Positions 11,158-23,269 of a stretch of DNA of 64,000 nucleotides are shown one piece after another. The notes under the pieces were generated by a model. It worked only from the letters and a program-made list of their open reading frames with translations, did not search any database and had not been told where the DNA came from. The stretch is from assembly GCA_030549495.1 (NCBI GenBank), contig JAUIRK010000934.1, forward strand, positions 310,001 to 374,000, given 5' to 3'. The position numbers and the translations under genes are program-made. Position 1 is the first letter of the stretch. Every line of letters begins with the position of its first letter. This DNA comes from Nectonema munidae (taxonomy: Eukaryota > Nematomorpha > Nectonematoida > Nectonematidae).

Positions 11158-11286
11158 CCCGTTATCGACCAGAATAATCAGACGATATCGAGTATAAAGC
11201 AGAAGATTTGTATTAAAAAGCATTAAAAACGCAGACGATTCATATTTTTCTAAAGTCGACATATGTCGACTGTGGTCGATAACCGG
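11158..11286. mobile_element. TTAA-flanked MITE, copy 4 (best preserved)
   Basis: 129-bp element with terminal inverted repeats CCCGTTATCGACCA and TGGTCGATAACCGG (13 of 14 positions match), flanked by TTAA at 11154-11157 and 11287-11290. The interior carries AATCAGACGATATC, TATAAAGCAGAAGATTTG and AACGCAGACGATTC, shared with the other copies. It is non-coding and needs a transposase in trans. Confidence 0.85.
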
Positions 11287-11290
11287 TTAA

Positions 11291-12822
11291 TTTAGTGAGC
11301 CTTATCATATGTTCTTTAAATTCTAAATTAGATCAACTGGAAAACTAATTTAAATTTGATCTGAACCGTTCTTTGTCTACAAAATTGAATTTTGTTTAAT
11401 TCAAGTTTGTTTGCTAAATAAATTCTCTCTTTCTCTCAGAAGAAATTGTTATACGCCGTTTTTCAATCTGTTAAGCTGTTTTGCTATAAATAAGTGGACT
11501 TGATTCACATGTTGTTTTACATACTTTTTAAAGTCGTTGCTAAATTTTTTGAATAAATGTGAAACATTTTATTTTTTACATTAGTTTTAATTGTTTTAGT
11601 GATTTTATTGCATCAATTCGCAAAGTATACTTAAAATACTTGTTAAACTTCCTTTATACCTTTATTTTATAGGATACATGATTGTGCTGTTAATGGAAAC
11701 AGATTTCTGCATTCAAAAAATATTCGTATAGGTAGAGAGCAAGGCGTTAATACTCTCATGTGCTTAACGTGGATAATGCACAAATGTTATTGTATATTTA
11801 GGGAACCTTTTGATTTTCAATAAACTTCTTCATCACTATATAAAAGTTAGTTTATGATGGATTTTATATCCTATATTTACCAGCTTATTCTTCTTTTTAG
11901 AAGCCTAATGATAATTCTTCCATTAAATGGAAGAATGTGCTTCTTAGGCATGAATGCACTAATGAACAACAATCGAGAGAAGGCATAAGAAACGTCTGTG
12001 AAATTACAGTATCTGATTGCAATGGATGTTATCCAAATTTGCTTTCTTATTTGAACAAATGATATAACCGTTATAATATCGAATGTTGACAAAATACAAA
12101 TTTATTATAATAAATTTAAATTTTTGTATTTTATAAATTAAATGGATAAAACAAAATTGAAAACAACGACTTTAAAATGAGGCAATACAATATTTAAATG
12201 AGGTACACGCATCAATTGTTATCAGATGCAAAAACAAAGTAATTGATCGAAAAACCTTGAATTATTATCTAGGAGCTGAATTTACTGTATCGATTACAAT
12301 GAGAGGCGTAGACAGACTTTAAAGTCAAAGAGGCCAACTATATTTAGAGCCCGGCCGAATAAGCCTGCTTCCAAAAATATATGGAGATTTTGGACATGAG
12401 GGAAAAAGATTAAATTTTGGAAATATTTTTTTGTATAACTTATATAAAATAAATGAATAGATTATACATTGATTGAAAGTTTTTGACAAGTATAAACATT
12501 TAAAAAAATCGGCATTGAAAAAAATTTCTGGCTCGTCACGGTTAGCATATTTCTTTTTAGAAGATTTTAGAGTAATCTAAATACTAAAATCTGTTTGTTG
12601 TTTTTCAAAGTAAAGTGCGCACAAAAGAAGAGTAGCAAGAAAAACTATACAAAAAAGCAAATTTTCCTAATATTGACTTTTTAATAAGTATTGATTTAAA
12701 AATTATTTGTTCTATTCTTTCTAAAAAAGAGATTATTGATAGATATTGTTTTATAATTGCTAAGATATCCAAGCTGAAACATTTGCTCATGTACTAACCC
12801 TGAAGAGCACAACATATGCACA
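11291..12822. other. No gene seen
   Basis: AT-rich, with only short open frames lacking homology. Upstream UBFD1 exon(s) could be here on the minus strand but none is recognisable. Confidence 0.4.
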
Positions 12823-12905
12823 TGCATTTACACCACCGGTTCTCAACCCAAGGCTTTGATGCGCAAAGTGCAAGTGTCTGTAAACCAGCATAGGTGGTGC
12901 TTCCA
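12823..12905 (-). repeat. Fragment of dispersed repeat shared with the 52-54 kb array
   Basis: Contains CACCGGTTCTCAACCCAAGG, a hAT-terminus-like sequence. It then has, on the minus strand, CCACCTATGCTGGTTTACAG, the same sequence that forms the retroposon target site at 52772, 53544 and 54534. Function and ends are unclear. Confidence 0.4.
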
Positions 12906-14027
12906 ATAAACTAGCTCATATGTTAGGGAACACATTTGTGCCGGCGTAGCATTATTTTTGTACCCTCAAAGCACAGCTGTTGAGACAACATCTTATGATG
13001 TAAGCATTATAGAAGAAAAATTGATTTACAAAATAATATTTTTAATTGAAGCAATTTAATTTTGAATCATGGTATATAGGAAAAAATTTACCAATTTGAA
13101 ATGTGTTTCCTATAGGTTTAAATCTTATATTGCTTCTACATACCCTGGTAAATCTTTTTCTTAGTTCAACATGGTTAAATCCAAGCTAAGATAGGGCGTT
13201 ATAAATTCAAAGCTACCAATTTGATTCAAGAAAAACAAAGCCTAGTTTCTCTTTAATTGGAACGAATAAGTTAAAATAAGGGTTTGCGTGCATGTCTTCT
13301 GTAATAATAATAATAAGCTTATATCCAAAAAAACAATAATTTATTATGCCCTCAAAGATCCTAATATATTTTGCGATCTTACTATGGGAAAGGTGGAGAA
13401 GCACAGATTGACACAATAAATAAAAAATAAACGTCACATGGTAAAAAGCTATCATAAATTTTATACGCATTAGTTACACCATCTTCCCCATGAAATTTTT
13501 TGTGGGTGCACAAAATGCTCGCGTCCTAAACTTCATTCATAACTGATGTATTTGTCTTCTCTAACACTTTCAAATATAATGTATCACCTGTAAGGTACTG
13601 AAAGAAGTCAAGAACAAACTTTTGTATTTCTTAGAAAGATAAAAAATATGCAAAAATACTTTGAAAGTAAAAGGTGAGTTTTTTATAATTTTATCATTCT
13701 AAAAAAAAAGCAAAAGAACATTTTTCCGTTAAGCGATACATGAAGTCTGCTTGAACAAATGTTTTATTTTATATTGCATGTACCCCTCCTTAGCTATCTA
13801 TTTGTATTATCTAAGTAACTGGTTGATAAAGAAGAGTCTCAATATTCCAATAAAGAGTTATTACTTTCAACTATATTATTACACTATTTTAAATAGAGTA
13901 TGAAAATCCTTCAGAAACATCCTTCGTACCTAGGACTTTTCTATAAATATATGATGAAAAACATAAATTATGTGAATACATTAGCTAATCTCACTATTTC
14001 TCGCGAAACTGCTGAGAAGATTTTGTA
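12906..14027. other. No gene seen
   Basis: AT-rich sequence without recognisable exons, RNA genes or complete repeats. Confidence 0.4.
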
Positions 14028-14066
14028 GAACCCTGTTTTTGAGGAACACCGGCTGGGAAACGCTGG
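14028..14066. repeat. Short hAT terminus-like fragment
   Basis: Reads AGAACCCTGTTTTTGAGGAA then CACCGGCTGGGAAACGCTG, a pattern common at hAT transposon ends. A similar GGTTGGGAAACCCTGG lies at about 43811-43827. No partner end was found. Confidence 0.35.
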
Positions 14067-14689
14067 ATTAGTGAAAAAAAGCGGGATTTTTCTAAATGGC
14101 ATGAGATTCCGTTGCTAAGTGACGGTAAAAATGGGACAATTGAGAGAAACAGGAATATCTGGAAAGCAGAGTCACCAGTGCAGACCCATTCAAAACGAAA
14201 AGGAGACGATTCTTTTTTCGAAAGCAATGAGCAAATCGACTAAAACATATTTCCTTTATTTTTGGGACTAATACATTGATAAAAAATATGTGTTTCATTC
14301 CATATGTGAGGGCTGTGAAATCAGAACATTAAGTAATAATGATAATGATATACTTTTCAGAATATCAGTTTATAGTTCAGTCAGAATTAGTTTCATTTTG
14401 TGGAAAAAAGAGTTTATTTTCGACATCACAGTAACATAAGATGAGTAAATGTTCCTGGTGTAATTAAAACGAGTAATACTCTAACATCAGGAGGGTCAAG
14501 GTCAAATTAATAACTGAGATTAAACCTTTACAAAATTAAGCCACAGAGCTGCAAAGTAAAAAAATCAAGCATTGAATTTTTAGAATTACTTAAAAATTAC
14601 TTTTAAGAAGTTTAGTTTCAAAAAAAATAAATGATCTATTTTCTTGCTTATTTGTGCTTTTGTGGCTTGGAACAGAGGAAAAAAATTGA

Positions 14690-16164
14690 AGCAGTGCCTT
14701 TGTCAAACGATGTAATTCACTCAAGAATTGTTGACATTTCGTCTAATATTTTGAAGCAAGTAATGGAAGAACTGGAGGCCACGCCATTTCCTTTCAGCGT
14801 GTAATTGGATGAAGGTACTGATGTCGCATAGTGCAGCCAGCTTCTGGTTTTTGTTCGTTATATGCATATTGATGCTATCAAAGAGGAATTCTTATTCTGT
14901 GAACACATTTTGGAAACAACAAAAGCCATCGACGTTTTGAAATTGGTGAATAATTTCTTTGTTAAGCACAACTTCGATTGAAAAAAACATATTGGTTCTT
15001 TGTGTACAGACTGGGCACCTGCAATGATTAGCAACAAATCTGGTTTTGCCGCGTTAATGCAGAAAGAAGCTCCTCAGTCTTTTGTCATCCATTGTTTTTT
15101 ACATCGGCATGCATTGACGTCAATGTCTCTGCCGCCAATTTTGAAAGAAGTCTTCTCTTCTTGCGTGAAAGTAGTCAACTTCATCAGATCCAAATCTGTG
15201 AATCATCATTTCTTAAAAAGATTTTTCCATGAAATGGGATCACAATATGAAGTTCTTCTCTACCACACAGAAGTACGGTGGCATTAAAACGGACAAATCT
15301 TAAAACGTCTGTTTGAACTTCGAGTAGAAGTTTTATTATTTTTGAAAGAAAAAAAAGCCCACTTTCCGAACTTTTTGATAGCGAAGAGTTCATTAATGGC
15401 TTGGCCTACTTTGCAGATATTTTCAGCCTTATGAATAATGTGACATTTGCGATTCAATGAAATGATGTTGCCATAATGGATGCTTCAGAAAGACTCCAAG
15501 CTTTCTTGGAAAGCTGCCACTGTGGGAGAGAAGGTTGAAGGCAGGCAACTATGCAAACTTTCCGATGTTAGAAGAGATACTTTTACAGAATGGAATAGGA
15601 AATGTCAAATCGATGTCTATTTCTCTGCAAGAACAATTCTGAAAACATTTGAGTACTCTTCAGAACTCTTTCAAAAATTACTTCTGCTTGGGTGACCTTA
15701 AAATTAAAAAATGGATACGTAACCCTTTCCTTGCCGACGTAGACTCAATTTATAAAGAAGACCTTGCTAAGGATGATCTCATTGATCTGAGAACAAAGGA
15801 AATGTTACGAAATGAGTTCAACACAGAGAGCATTGAAGAATTCTGGTGTGCATTAATAAAAGCCTATCCTCGCCTGGTAAGGCAAGCTATGTGTGCTCTG
15901 ATTCCGTTTGCTACCACTTACTTATGTGAGACGGATTTTTCTTCCCCCTTTTTCTATCAAGACAAAAAACAGAAATCGATTAGATGTCAGAATGCGTGTA
16001 ACATTATCGAAGACCGCTCCACAGTTTCCTCTTCTTATTCAGGGCAAACAACAGCATCCGTCTCACTAAAAAAAACTTTCCAAGAAAATTTTCCTAGGTA
16101 AGGGGTCCGCGAGTTCTACCAGATTCTCAAAGGCGTCCGTGAGTGAAAAAATTTAAGAACCCCT
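14690..16164 (+). pseudogene. hAT transposase relic, ZBED5/FAM200-like
   Basis: Degenerate transposase of the type domesticated as ZBED5 and FAM200 in vertebrates. Pieces in order: ISSNILKQVMEELEATPF (about 14730), LDEGTDVA (about 14806), EEFLFCEHILETTKAIDVL (about 14883-14939), GSLCTDWAPAMISNKSGF (about 14995-15048), VIHCFLHRHALTSMSLPP, then a C-terminal block with FNTESIEEFWCALIKAYP and RLVRQAMCALIPFATTYLCE. At least four stops or shifts break it. The right terminus is visible at 16128-16164, ending AAGAACCCCTG (CAGGGGTTCTT inverted). The 5' BED finger is missing. Confidence 0.75.
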
Positions 16165-16187
16165 GCTCTAAAGTAATAGTCTAAGCG

Positions 16188-16498
16188 CAGTGCTTCTCAA
16201 ACTTTTTTACACTAGGGCGCACCCATAAAATAACCGAAACTTTAGGGCGCACCATTAAGATTGATATGGAAAAATCGATCATAAAATTTTAAAATAAAAA
16301 TATAAAAAGTACATACTCAACATAAGTTGTCCATTATTTCATTCTTTGTCGCACCCCCGTTACGTTGTCTCGCAACCCTTAAGGGTGCGTGAACGTCTTG
16401 TTTTGATTCGCTGATCTAGATGGAACCTTAGGGTTCACATGGCTACCTTCCACAGCGCACCTGGCTATTTTGAAGGGCGCGCCGTTTGATAAGCACTG
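16188..16498. mobile_element. Small non-autonomous hAT (MITE) with near-intact ends
   Basis: 311 bp with terminal inverted repeats CAGTGCTTCTCAAAC and GTTTGATAAGCACTG (14 of 15 match). Flanks GTCTAAGCG (left) and GTCTAAGG (right) look like an 8-bp target duplication with one inserted base. It contains repeated GGGCGCACC-type text near both ends and no coding frame. Confidence 0.75.
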
Positions 16499-16506
16499 GT
16501 CTAAGG

Positions 16507-17583
16507 CATTCATTCACAATGATTTTGCATAAAGAAAATTTAGAAAAATTTATTTTAGAAGAAAAATATTATAAAATCGCTCCGCGATAAATTATCTTCT
16601 AAATCATTCCCTGCATCCAGCGGGCAAGGCTCTCTTTATAATTTTAAAATGTCTTTTGCCCACTTTTTAAGTTTTACATAGAGCTTTAGCTCTTAAATGT
16701 ATATATACAAAGCAAATTTCCAAACACATCATTAATGCAACTACTTTTGTGTCTTTCAGATTGCTTTACCAGTCTTTTGAAAAGACAAAAATTTTACAAC
16801 TCAAATTAGTGATAAGCAGGAAATGCTTTCGAAAATGCCCTAACTTTTTGGCCATTAAACGAAAAGGGAGATTCTTTTTTTAGTTCTTAAATAAAATTTT
16901 ATTGTTCTTATTTTTTCCCTATTTTTTGTTAATATCATACAACCTACAAACTAAAAAACTATGCATCATACGGCTGGTGCGCTAGAATTCTGTCCGCCAA
17001 ATGAAACAATATAGCGCTCTCTCACTACTATCAATATCAAAATTACGCAAAAATTTCCAGTTTTTCAAACAGCAATGCATAAAAATGACTTTTTGATTAA
17101 CGTAATCTCAGGGTGCACCAACATTTGAGTCTGACACAAAGTTTAAGCTCTTAATTATTTATTTTCATTTCTTATTTCACCATCCTACTAAATAATAATT
17201 TCATTTTTAAAATTTTAAATTTATAACGTATAAAAAAATGTATACATTGATCGATTATTCTCTCTCATTATTTCTTATTTTATTTATTAAAAATAAATTT
17301 CAATTCATTTCAATTCTTCAAAAAGAATGCATATTCCCTTTCTTGAATAAATGCAGGTGTTACTTATCTCTGGAGTTTATTTCCTTGGATTGCGAGAACG
17401 GGAAGTAGAAGGATCCTGGAAACAAAATTCTGAGATCCGGTTTGTTTTCGTAAAATTTTAAAAATCCACAATTTAAAAAATTTTGCTGTATTTCCCTGGA
17501 ATACGAAATACTTAATAAACTATTATATTTTTATATCGGAATCTTTTTAAATATATTTATGGAATTTGTTAATTTTATTTTTA
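16507..17583. other. No gene seen
   Basis: AT-rich, no recognisable exon, RNA gene or repeat end. Confidence 0.4.
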
Positions 17584-17587
17584 TTAA

Positions 17588-17704
17588 CCAGTTTACGACC
17601 AAATTAATCAGACGATATCTAATATAAAGCAGATTTGTATTAAAAAGCATTACTAAACGCAGACGATTTACATTTTTGTAAAGTGGACTCAGATCATTGA
17701 CCGG
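17588..17704. mobile_element. TTAA-flanked MITE, copy 5
   Basis: 117 bp between TTAA at 17584-17587 and 17705-17708. It starts CCAGTTTACGACCA and ends TTGACCGG, with the family interior AATCAGACGATATCTAATAT and AACGCAGACGATTTAC. The right end has diverged. Confidence 0.75.
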
Positions 17705-17984
17705 TTAAGAAGAAAAATAGAAAATAATATGTTGATTTCTTCAATGAATATAGCTATATATATATAAGCTACAATTATGAATAGCACTCAACCTATAGAA
17801 CGTTTTCATTAAAAGATACTTTAGAGTATTTGATAATGAACTAAGGCTATTTGAAATTACCATCAAAAAACTACTGATATTGAGAATTTGAGAAATTTAA
17901 AAATTCCCTCATGCCCGTTAAGTCCGAAACATTTTTAAGGTGTTGGACTTTTTATTAAAATGTAAAATCCAAACAACATATAAT

Positions 17985-18225
17985 TTTTTGCAATTTTCAA
18001 AATTAGTGGTCTGGAAATACAACGGAAGACCAAATGTTCAAGCAATCCTTTAAAATAGAGTGATACAGCGCATACGTAAATTTATAACACTACTTTATAT
18101 TTTTTTTTACAAAATTGATATTAAAAAACTATACTTCCACCGAAAACATTTTAATTACATAACACATATACACTAGTTTAAAAAATCCAAAAATTATTGG
18201 AGGGCGAATAGGCTTTTCGCCCCTG
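17985..18225 (-). mobile_element. CAGGGGCG-ended MITE family, copy 2
   Basis: Inverted relative to the copies at 9589 and 62211. On the minus strand it begins CAGGGGCGAAAAGCCTATTC at 18225 and continues through AAGTATAGTTTTTTAATATC and GGATTGCTTGAACATTTGG to CCAGACCACTAATTTTG. The distal GC-rich end is missing. Confidence 0.7.
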
Positions 18226-18243
18226 ACTTAATCCAAGTGTGCC

Positions 18244-19143
18244 AATACAAGTCTATACATGACATATGCCTGTCATAAAATGTTAGTTCGTTCTCACGCC
18301 TTCTTGGTTGGCCTTTAATCCCGTCAGGGTGTTTTGTTCACACCCTTGGCTTTTCTTCCCTCTACTCATTTACAAAAAGTCACTCTTTCCTTTATCTTTG
18401 TTGATAATTTTCCTCCTCTCTCTCTTCAATTTGTTTTGCTTTTTACTCGCATTACTTTCTTTTCATTTTAATACAGTTATATTAAACGTATACATTTGTA
18501 TGATTCACCTTTCTTTGGTTATTTATATTATCTATTATATTTTTGCTAATATGTATTTTTTATGCAATGCTTTTTAGTTATTTTGTTGTTATAAAAAAAG
18601 ATTTTAATATAATAAATGTTTGTATTTAAACTAAAAAAACTATTGAAATATTAGATTTTGTCATGTGTGCCGTAAAGTTTATTATAATCAACAAAGATGC
18701 CCAGTGCAAAAAAATGTTGGCAATCACTGATATAATGAACGCATAATATATATTTTTATAGATGCCGTTCATTTATAAGATAATCTAGTTTATAATAAAA
18801 AATAGTTTGTTTGTTATAAAATAAATATACATATTTATCTGAATAATTTAATATAAATTATAATTTATAGATATTTATGTTTTAGGAACAAATTCTTTGA
18901 CAGATGTGACCATTTGCAAAAATAAAAAATAAGAGAAATTATGGACACTTTATTAAGAGAATTTCACAACCAGTTTCGAAGTACAGTAGAACCTACGTTT
19001 TACGTGACGTCATCTTTTTGGTCATTAAATGCATTATTAATACGTTTTTTCTTTGTGATTTTATGTATTAAAAAGTTTATAAAGGTTAATAAATTATTGT
19101 CTTTCAGTTTTATTTCATTATGAGTAATTTAAATAACGCTAAT
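18244..19143. repeat. Repeat X, copy A (about 900 bp, includes the first 160 bp of Tigger 1)
   Basis: Nearly identical (about 1% differences by eye) to the two halves of copy B, 31626-31857 plus 38127-38804. Copy A spans DNA upstream of Tigger 1 and runs 160 bp into it, ending at AACGCTAAT. It contains an uninterrupted TTAA at 18468-18471, the exact place where copy B is split by a piggyBac. No terminal inverted repeats and no coding homology. Its short frame (18941-19123) is open in both copies but looks non-coding. Confidence 0.8.
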
Positions 19144-21471
19144 TAGATCCCAAAACAATGCATTCTAACACTGAACGTACTGTACTCGTAAATTTGTTTT
19201 TTTAAACAATCCGAAGAACAACTCCGAAGTTCAATCGGAGTGTATTTGTTATCTCCGATGTTATTCTTGTTGTTTTCGTATAATGAGCGCGCATTGTCAA
19301 ACATCAAACGATACGCCGCCTTGTGAATGAATGGGCTATCAGCGAGTCGCAACACGTGTAAAGGATATCCTCATATACAACTGACAATTACTGACAATAA
19401 TGTCATATATTACTGACAACTGCAATCATGGCTCCCGTGAGAAAGCGTCAAAGTGTTTCGATCGAAACTAAACTAGAGATAATTGCCGAGAGAAGGAAGG
19501 GTAAATCCAACCTTTTAGTTGCAACGCAATTTGGTTTGCCTAAGTCAACCGTATCCACCATCTGGGCGAAAAGGGAGGAATTGGAGAATTCGGTTTCAAA
19601 ATGTGAGTTACCAAGTCTGTTTTCAGCTAAATCTTATTTGTCAAAAGCAACGTTTTCGAAGGTGATGATGCGTGTTTTACGTGGATGACGCAGCAGCGAA
19701 GAAAGGGCGTACCGATATCTGGACCTCTTTTACAGGAGAAAGCTCTTCTTTTTGCCAAAGAGTCGTATCCCGAAGGTCACCCAAGTTTTGAGGCCAGTAA
19801 CGGATGGCTAGATGGTTTTAAGAAACGCCACGGTATCCATTCCTTATCAATGCAAGGCAAATCCTTATCAGCGGACGCTGACTCAATTGGAGCTTTCCAA
19901 TCTGCGTTAAAGAGGTTAATGGAATCAGAAAATTTAACCAGAGACCAGATTTTCAATGCTGACGAAACTGGCTCTATTGGAAATTGATGCCCAGCCGCAC
20001 CTTGGTTTTACACGGAGAGAAAACGGCAAAGAATTTCAAGACAGTTAAAGATCGAGTTACCCTTATGGGTTGTTTGAATGCGAGCGGAACCTGTAAGATT
20101 CCATTAACATGTATTCACAAGTCAGCTAAGCCACGATGCTTTAAAAACCAGAACATGGACCGCCTGCCAGTCGACTACTATAGTCAGAAGAACGCCTGGA
20201 TGGATGCGGTAACATTCAAGAGATGGTTTTTTGAGAACTTTGTCCCCGTGTTCGTGAATTTTGCCGAGAGAACAATGTCGAGGAAAAGATTGTGCTACTG
20301 TTAGATAATGCTCCAGCCCACCCTTCCGTTGAAGAACTAACGACAGAAGACGGATCATTTTTAGTAATGTTCCTGCCGGAAAATACAACCTCCCTCATTC
20401 AACCGATGGACCAGGGTGTTTTAGAACCATTAAAAAGACGTTATAAGAAAAACCTTCTACGTCACGTCTTGTGCAAGCTAGATACCCCGATCCCAGAGGT
20501 GATAAAACAAATCACAATTAAAGATGCGGTTTGCTGAATTGCAGATGCGTGGGAAGCGGCGACACAGGAAAATCTTCAACGCTCTTGGCGAAAACTAATG
20601 GAAAATGTTGAAGAAAGAAGTGAGGATAAAAGTGTTTCAGAAGAACAGACAGAGAACGTAGACAACATGGAAGCGGATCGTAATATATTTAAAGCCATGT
20701 TTCAAGAACTTGGTTCTGGAACTGAGGATATGATGAGTGGCTCGCCGAAGATGCCGGACACCAATGGCTCACCGACGCAGAGATAATCAGTGAAATTGAT
20801 AGGGAGTCATCTGATGAAGAAAGTGAAAGTGACGAGGAAGAAATAGTCGACCGAATTAAACGTGAGCAAGCGTTTGAAGCCTTTGGAGTTGTCGTGGATT
20901 GGTTCGAGCAAATGAAGAAAGATTCGTGCCACATCAGACAGATTCGCCGATGGAGAGACGAAGCGGCTCAGATGAGAGCAGCATCATTAAAGCAGAAAAA
21001 GATAACCAACTTCTTTCAGTAAAAAAAATTAAAAAAAAAAGAAATCTTCAAAACGAAAGGCCCTTTTCAGGGCCAACAAATTCGAAAGAGAATGAATAAA
21101 GTAGTTTTTCCTTATTTTAAAATTATTTTCCCCTCTGCATGCATCATTAAAATAGCAAATTAACCGGCGCCTTTTCCTAGAGCAGACTAAGTTGAGTATA
21201 ATTGATAAATAATACACATACACTGATATTTTTTATTTAAGACTTTATTATGAAAACAGCTCTACTTCAAGGATTAAGATCATCCAACTTCACTGTAGTA
21301 GTCTTCTTTAGCTGCCATAGTCCCTCACGTCGTACACGGTATGACCATGTGTAATCCAGGCTAGGATTTTCGTGTTGTATGTCAATTTAAAGGTCGACCT
21401 GGATTTTACGAATCCTACGTTTTACGTTCGCCGTTCGGTCCCGTGCCGTACGTAAAACGTAGGTTCTAGTG
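18984..21471 (+). mobile_element. Tigger 1: Tc1/mariner-pogo transposon with both ends, broken transposase
   Basis: 2,488 bp between a TA target duplication (18982-18983 and 21472-21473). Terminal inverted repeats CAGTAGAACCTACGTTTTAC (left) and GTAAAACGTAGGTTCTAGTG (right) differ at one position. Length and structure are typical of Tigger elements. The coding part is at 19428-21022. Coding GC is clearly higher than the flanks. About four frameshifts and one stop inactivate it, but decay is light, so insertion is fairly recent. Confidence 0.9.
19428..21022 (+). pseudogene. Tigger 1 transposase, lightly broken
   Basis: DDE transposase of the pogo/Tigger group. In order: a psq-type HTH (SVSIETKLEIIAERRKG then GLPKSTVSTIWAKREEL, 19455-19575); a CENP-B-type HTH (GPLLQEKALLFAKE and NGWLDGFKKRHGI, about 19718-19840); then the catalytic core with FNADETG (about 19951-19971), LLLDNAPAHPS (about 20292-20330) and QPMDQGVLEPLKRRYKK (about 20400-20450). 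An acidic tail ends in KQKKITNFFQ at 20990-21019, stop 21020-21022. QKKITNFF fits a PCNA-interacting (PIP) box, known from pogo transposase. Frames change near 19685, 19984, 20285 and 20730, and a TGA lies at 20534-20536. Confidence 0.88.
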
Positions 21472-21473
21472 TA

Positions 21474-23109
21474 TTAGCTTCTTTGACGAGTGGTGAATAT
21501 AATGACTTCTTGGGTGTAGGAGTTTGCTGATCAGGTTTTGTGAGAGGATTAAAAGATTATTCTCTTAATACAGTGTCCATAATTTTAATATATATAATTT
21601 CTCTTATTTTTTATTTATGTTTTATTTTCAACTTGTCTATGTCCTATATTTTGATTATAAATTTTTCCATTCTGAACCATGGTTTGTACTCGTTAACGGC
21701 CTTCATACAGTTCAATTACGTCTTAACCAAATCTTTAAGTTACTCATCATCTTACCAGTGGTTTTCTTATTTTGCACCTATTTCTAGATTTATTCTAATG
21801 TTAGTGATAAAAAAAATTCTTTCTGACACTTCCATAATTGGGTCATTCCCTGAATCTAATTCGCTAACTTTCATGCATTTTTGTTATGTTGACACTATTC
21901 GAAAAAAATTTATGTACTGTCAGCATGCTATTTATTGGAAACACTTGGCTCTAATTTCTAGCTACGCAACTGTCAAGATACATCCCCTGCCTAAAATTGT
22001 TCAAGAAAAAGAAGAGTTGGCCGTTTAAAAATTGGGCGCATATTTACTCACCTCGCCCCTTCTTCAAATACATTTAAATATAATATTACTTATATATAAA
22101 ATATTGAATACGATTATTACCTTACTAAACATCTTATGAAGAGAATGTTAAAAATTTTTATACCTATAAGAACCTATCTATACCGAAAAGTTGTAAAACT
22201 AATGAGGGCTAATTTAATTGTTTTACCTTTCAACATTCAATTTTTTTCTTTTGGTTTTAATTTTGAACTAAGGGCCATATGACGCTCTTTATTCACCTAA
22301 ATGTGACATCTTATTAAATATGAACAAGGGAAAACTTAGGCTTCATAATATTGATTCAGTTCACGTAATAATTTATTGAAAATTAAATAATATAAGAAAT
22401 CGCAAAAAAAACTCTGACTTTAAAGTTTAACAACATCGTTATAGATAAAAGGAAATTTTATTAAAAAACGAAAAGATTTTAAAAGAGTTATTCTTAATAG
22501 TAGTAAACCTTTATAAATATTTTATTATTTATTAATCTAAAATAACAATTACAAACTGATTATATAAAATAGTATTAACATTTTAAATATAAAGAATAAT
22601 ATCTTAGTTTATAGTTTGTAGGTTGTTTGATTTTTTTTTGGTGTGACAAGAACCTAATTGGTTTGCTCCACCTTCTTTTTATATTTCAGATTATTTTTAT
22701 AATTCTTTTTTCTAAATAAATAAATAAATAAAAAATAAATAAAAAATAAATAAAAATAATATCTTTTGATTATGTAAGATAATATTAAAGCATATTACCT
22801 ATAATATTATCTAGAGTTTCATCTAATTTTGAATTATTTTCGTCTGGGACTATATTTTCATTACAGGCCATTAGATGCTTTGGATAAAAAAATAAAATTA
22901 TTTAAAAATTAATATTTTTTTATGGAAAATTATATCATCTTCTCATTTGAATATCTTCGTAAGTCTAAAATTTATTAACTTTGGACATAAAGCTAAGACT
23001 TATCTGCAAAATACAGCGCTATAAAACCCTTTGATAGTGTGTGTACGTTTGAGAACTTAAACAATTTGACATCGGAATGATTCCAACAAGCATAAGCATA
23101 AAATTCCTT
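21474..23109. other. No gene seen; AT-rich with AAATA microsatellite
   Basis: A 162-codon open frame at 21540-22028 is hydrophobic and lacks homology; I do not treat it as a gene. A run of AAATA/AAAATA repeats lies at about 22714-22767. Confidence 0.45.
22714..22767. repeat. (AAATA)n microsatellite
   Basis: Imperfect tandem TAAA/TAAAAA units over about 54 bases. Confidence 0.8.
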
Positions 23110-23260
23110 ACTTTCTAGCCCTAAACTGGAGGTCAAGGCAAAACAATTTACGAAATCTCTCAGCTTAACAGTTGAAGGTCAGGGGTTCGATCCTTAAGGC
23201 TCCCAACTCTAAAAACAAATTCACAAAAACTGTGATTAACTATCTTAAAGACTCTTGTGA
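23110..23260 (+). repeat. tRNA-derived SINE, plus strand, degenerate
   Basis: A tRNA-like segment TCTCAGCTTAACAGTTGAAG leads to a B box, GGGGTTCGATCC, at 23182-23193. An A-rich continuation follows. The A box is poorly preserved. It differs from the SINE family with the CTTCTCGAT body. Confidence 0.5.
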
Positions 23261-23269
23261 TTGGTTGAC

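Noticed and set aside
18941-19123. Identical 60-codon frame in both copies of repeat X (also 38602-38784).
   Set aside because: Conserved only because the copies are young; it crosses the Tigger terminal repeat and shows no homology.
21540-22028. 162-codon hydrophobic frame with several possible membrane segments.
   Set aside because: AT-rich, Phe/Ile/Leu-heavy composition expected from non-coding DNA here; no homology or splice context.
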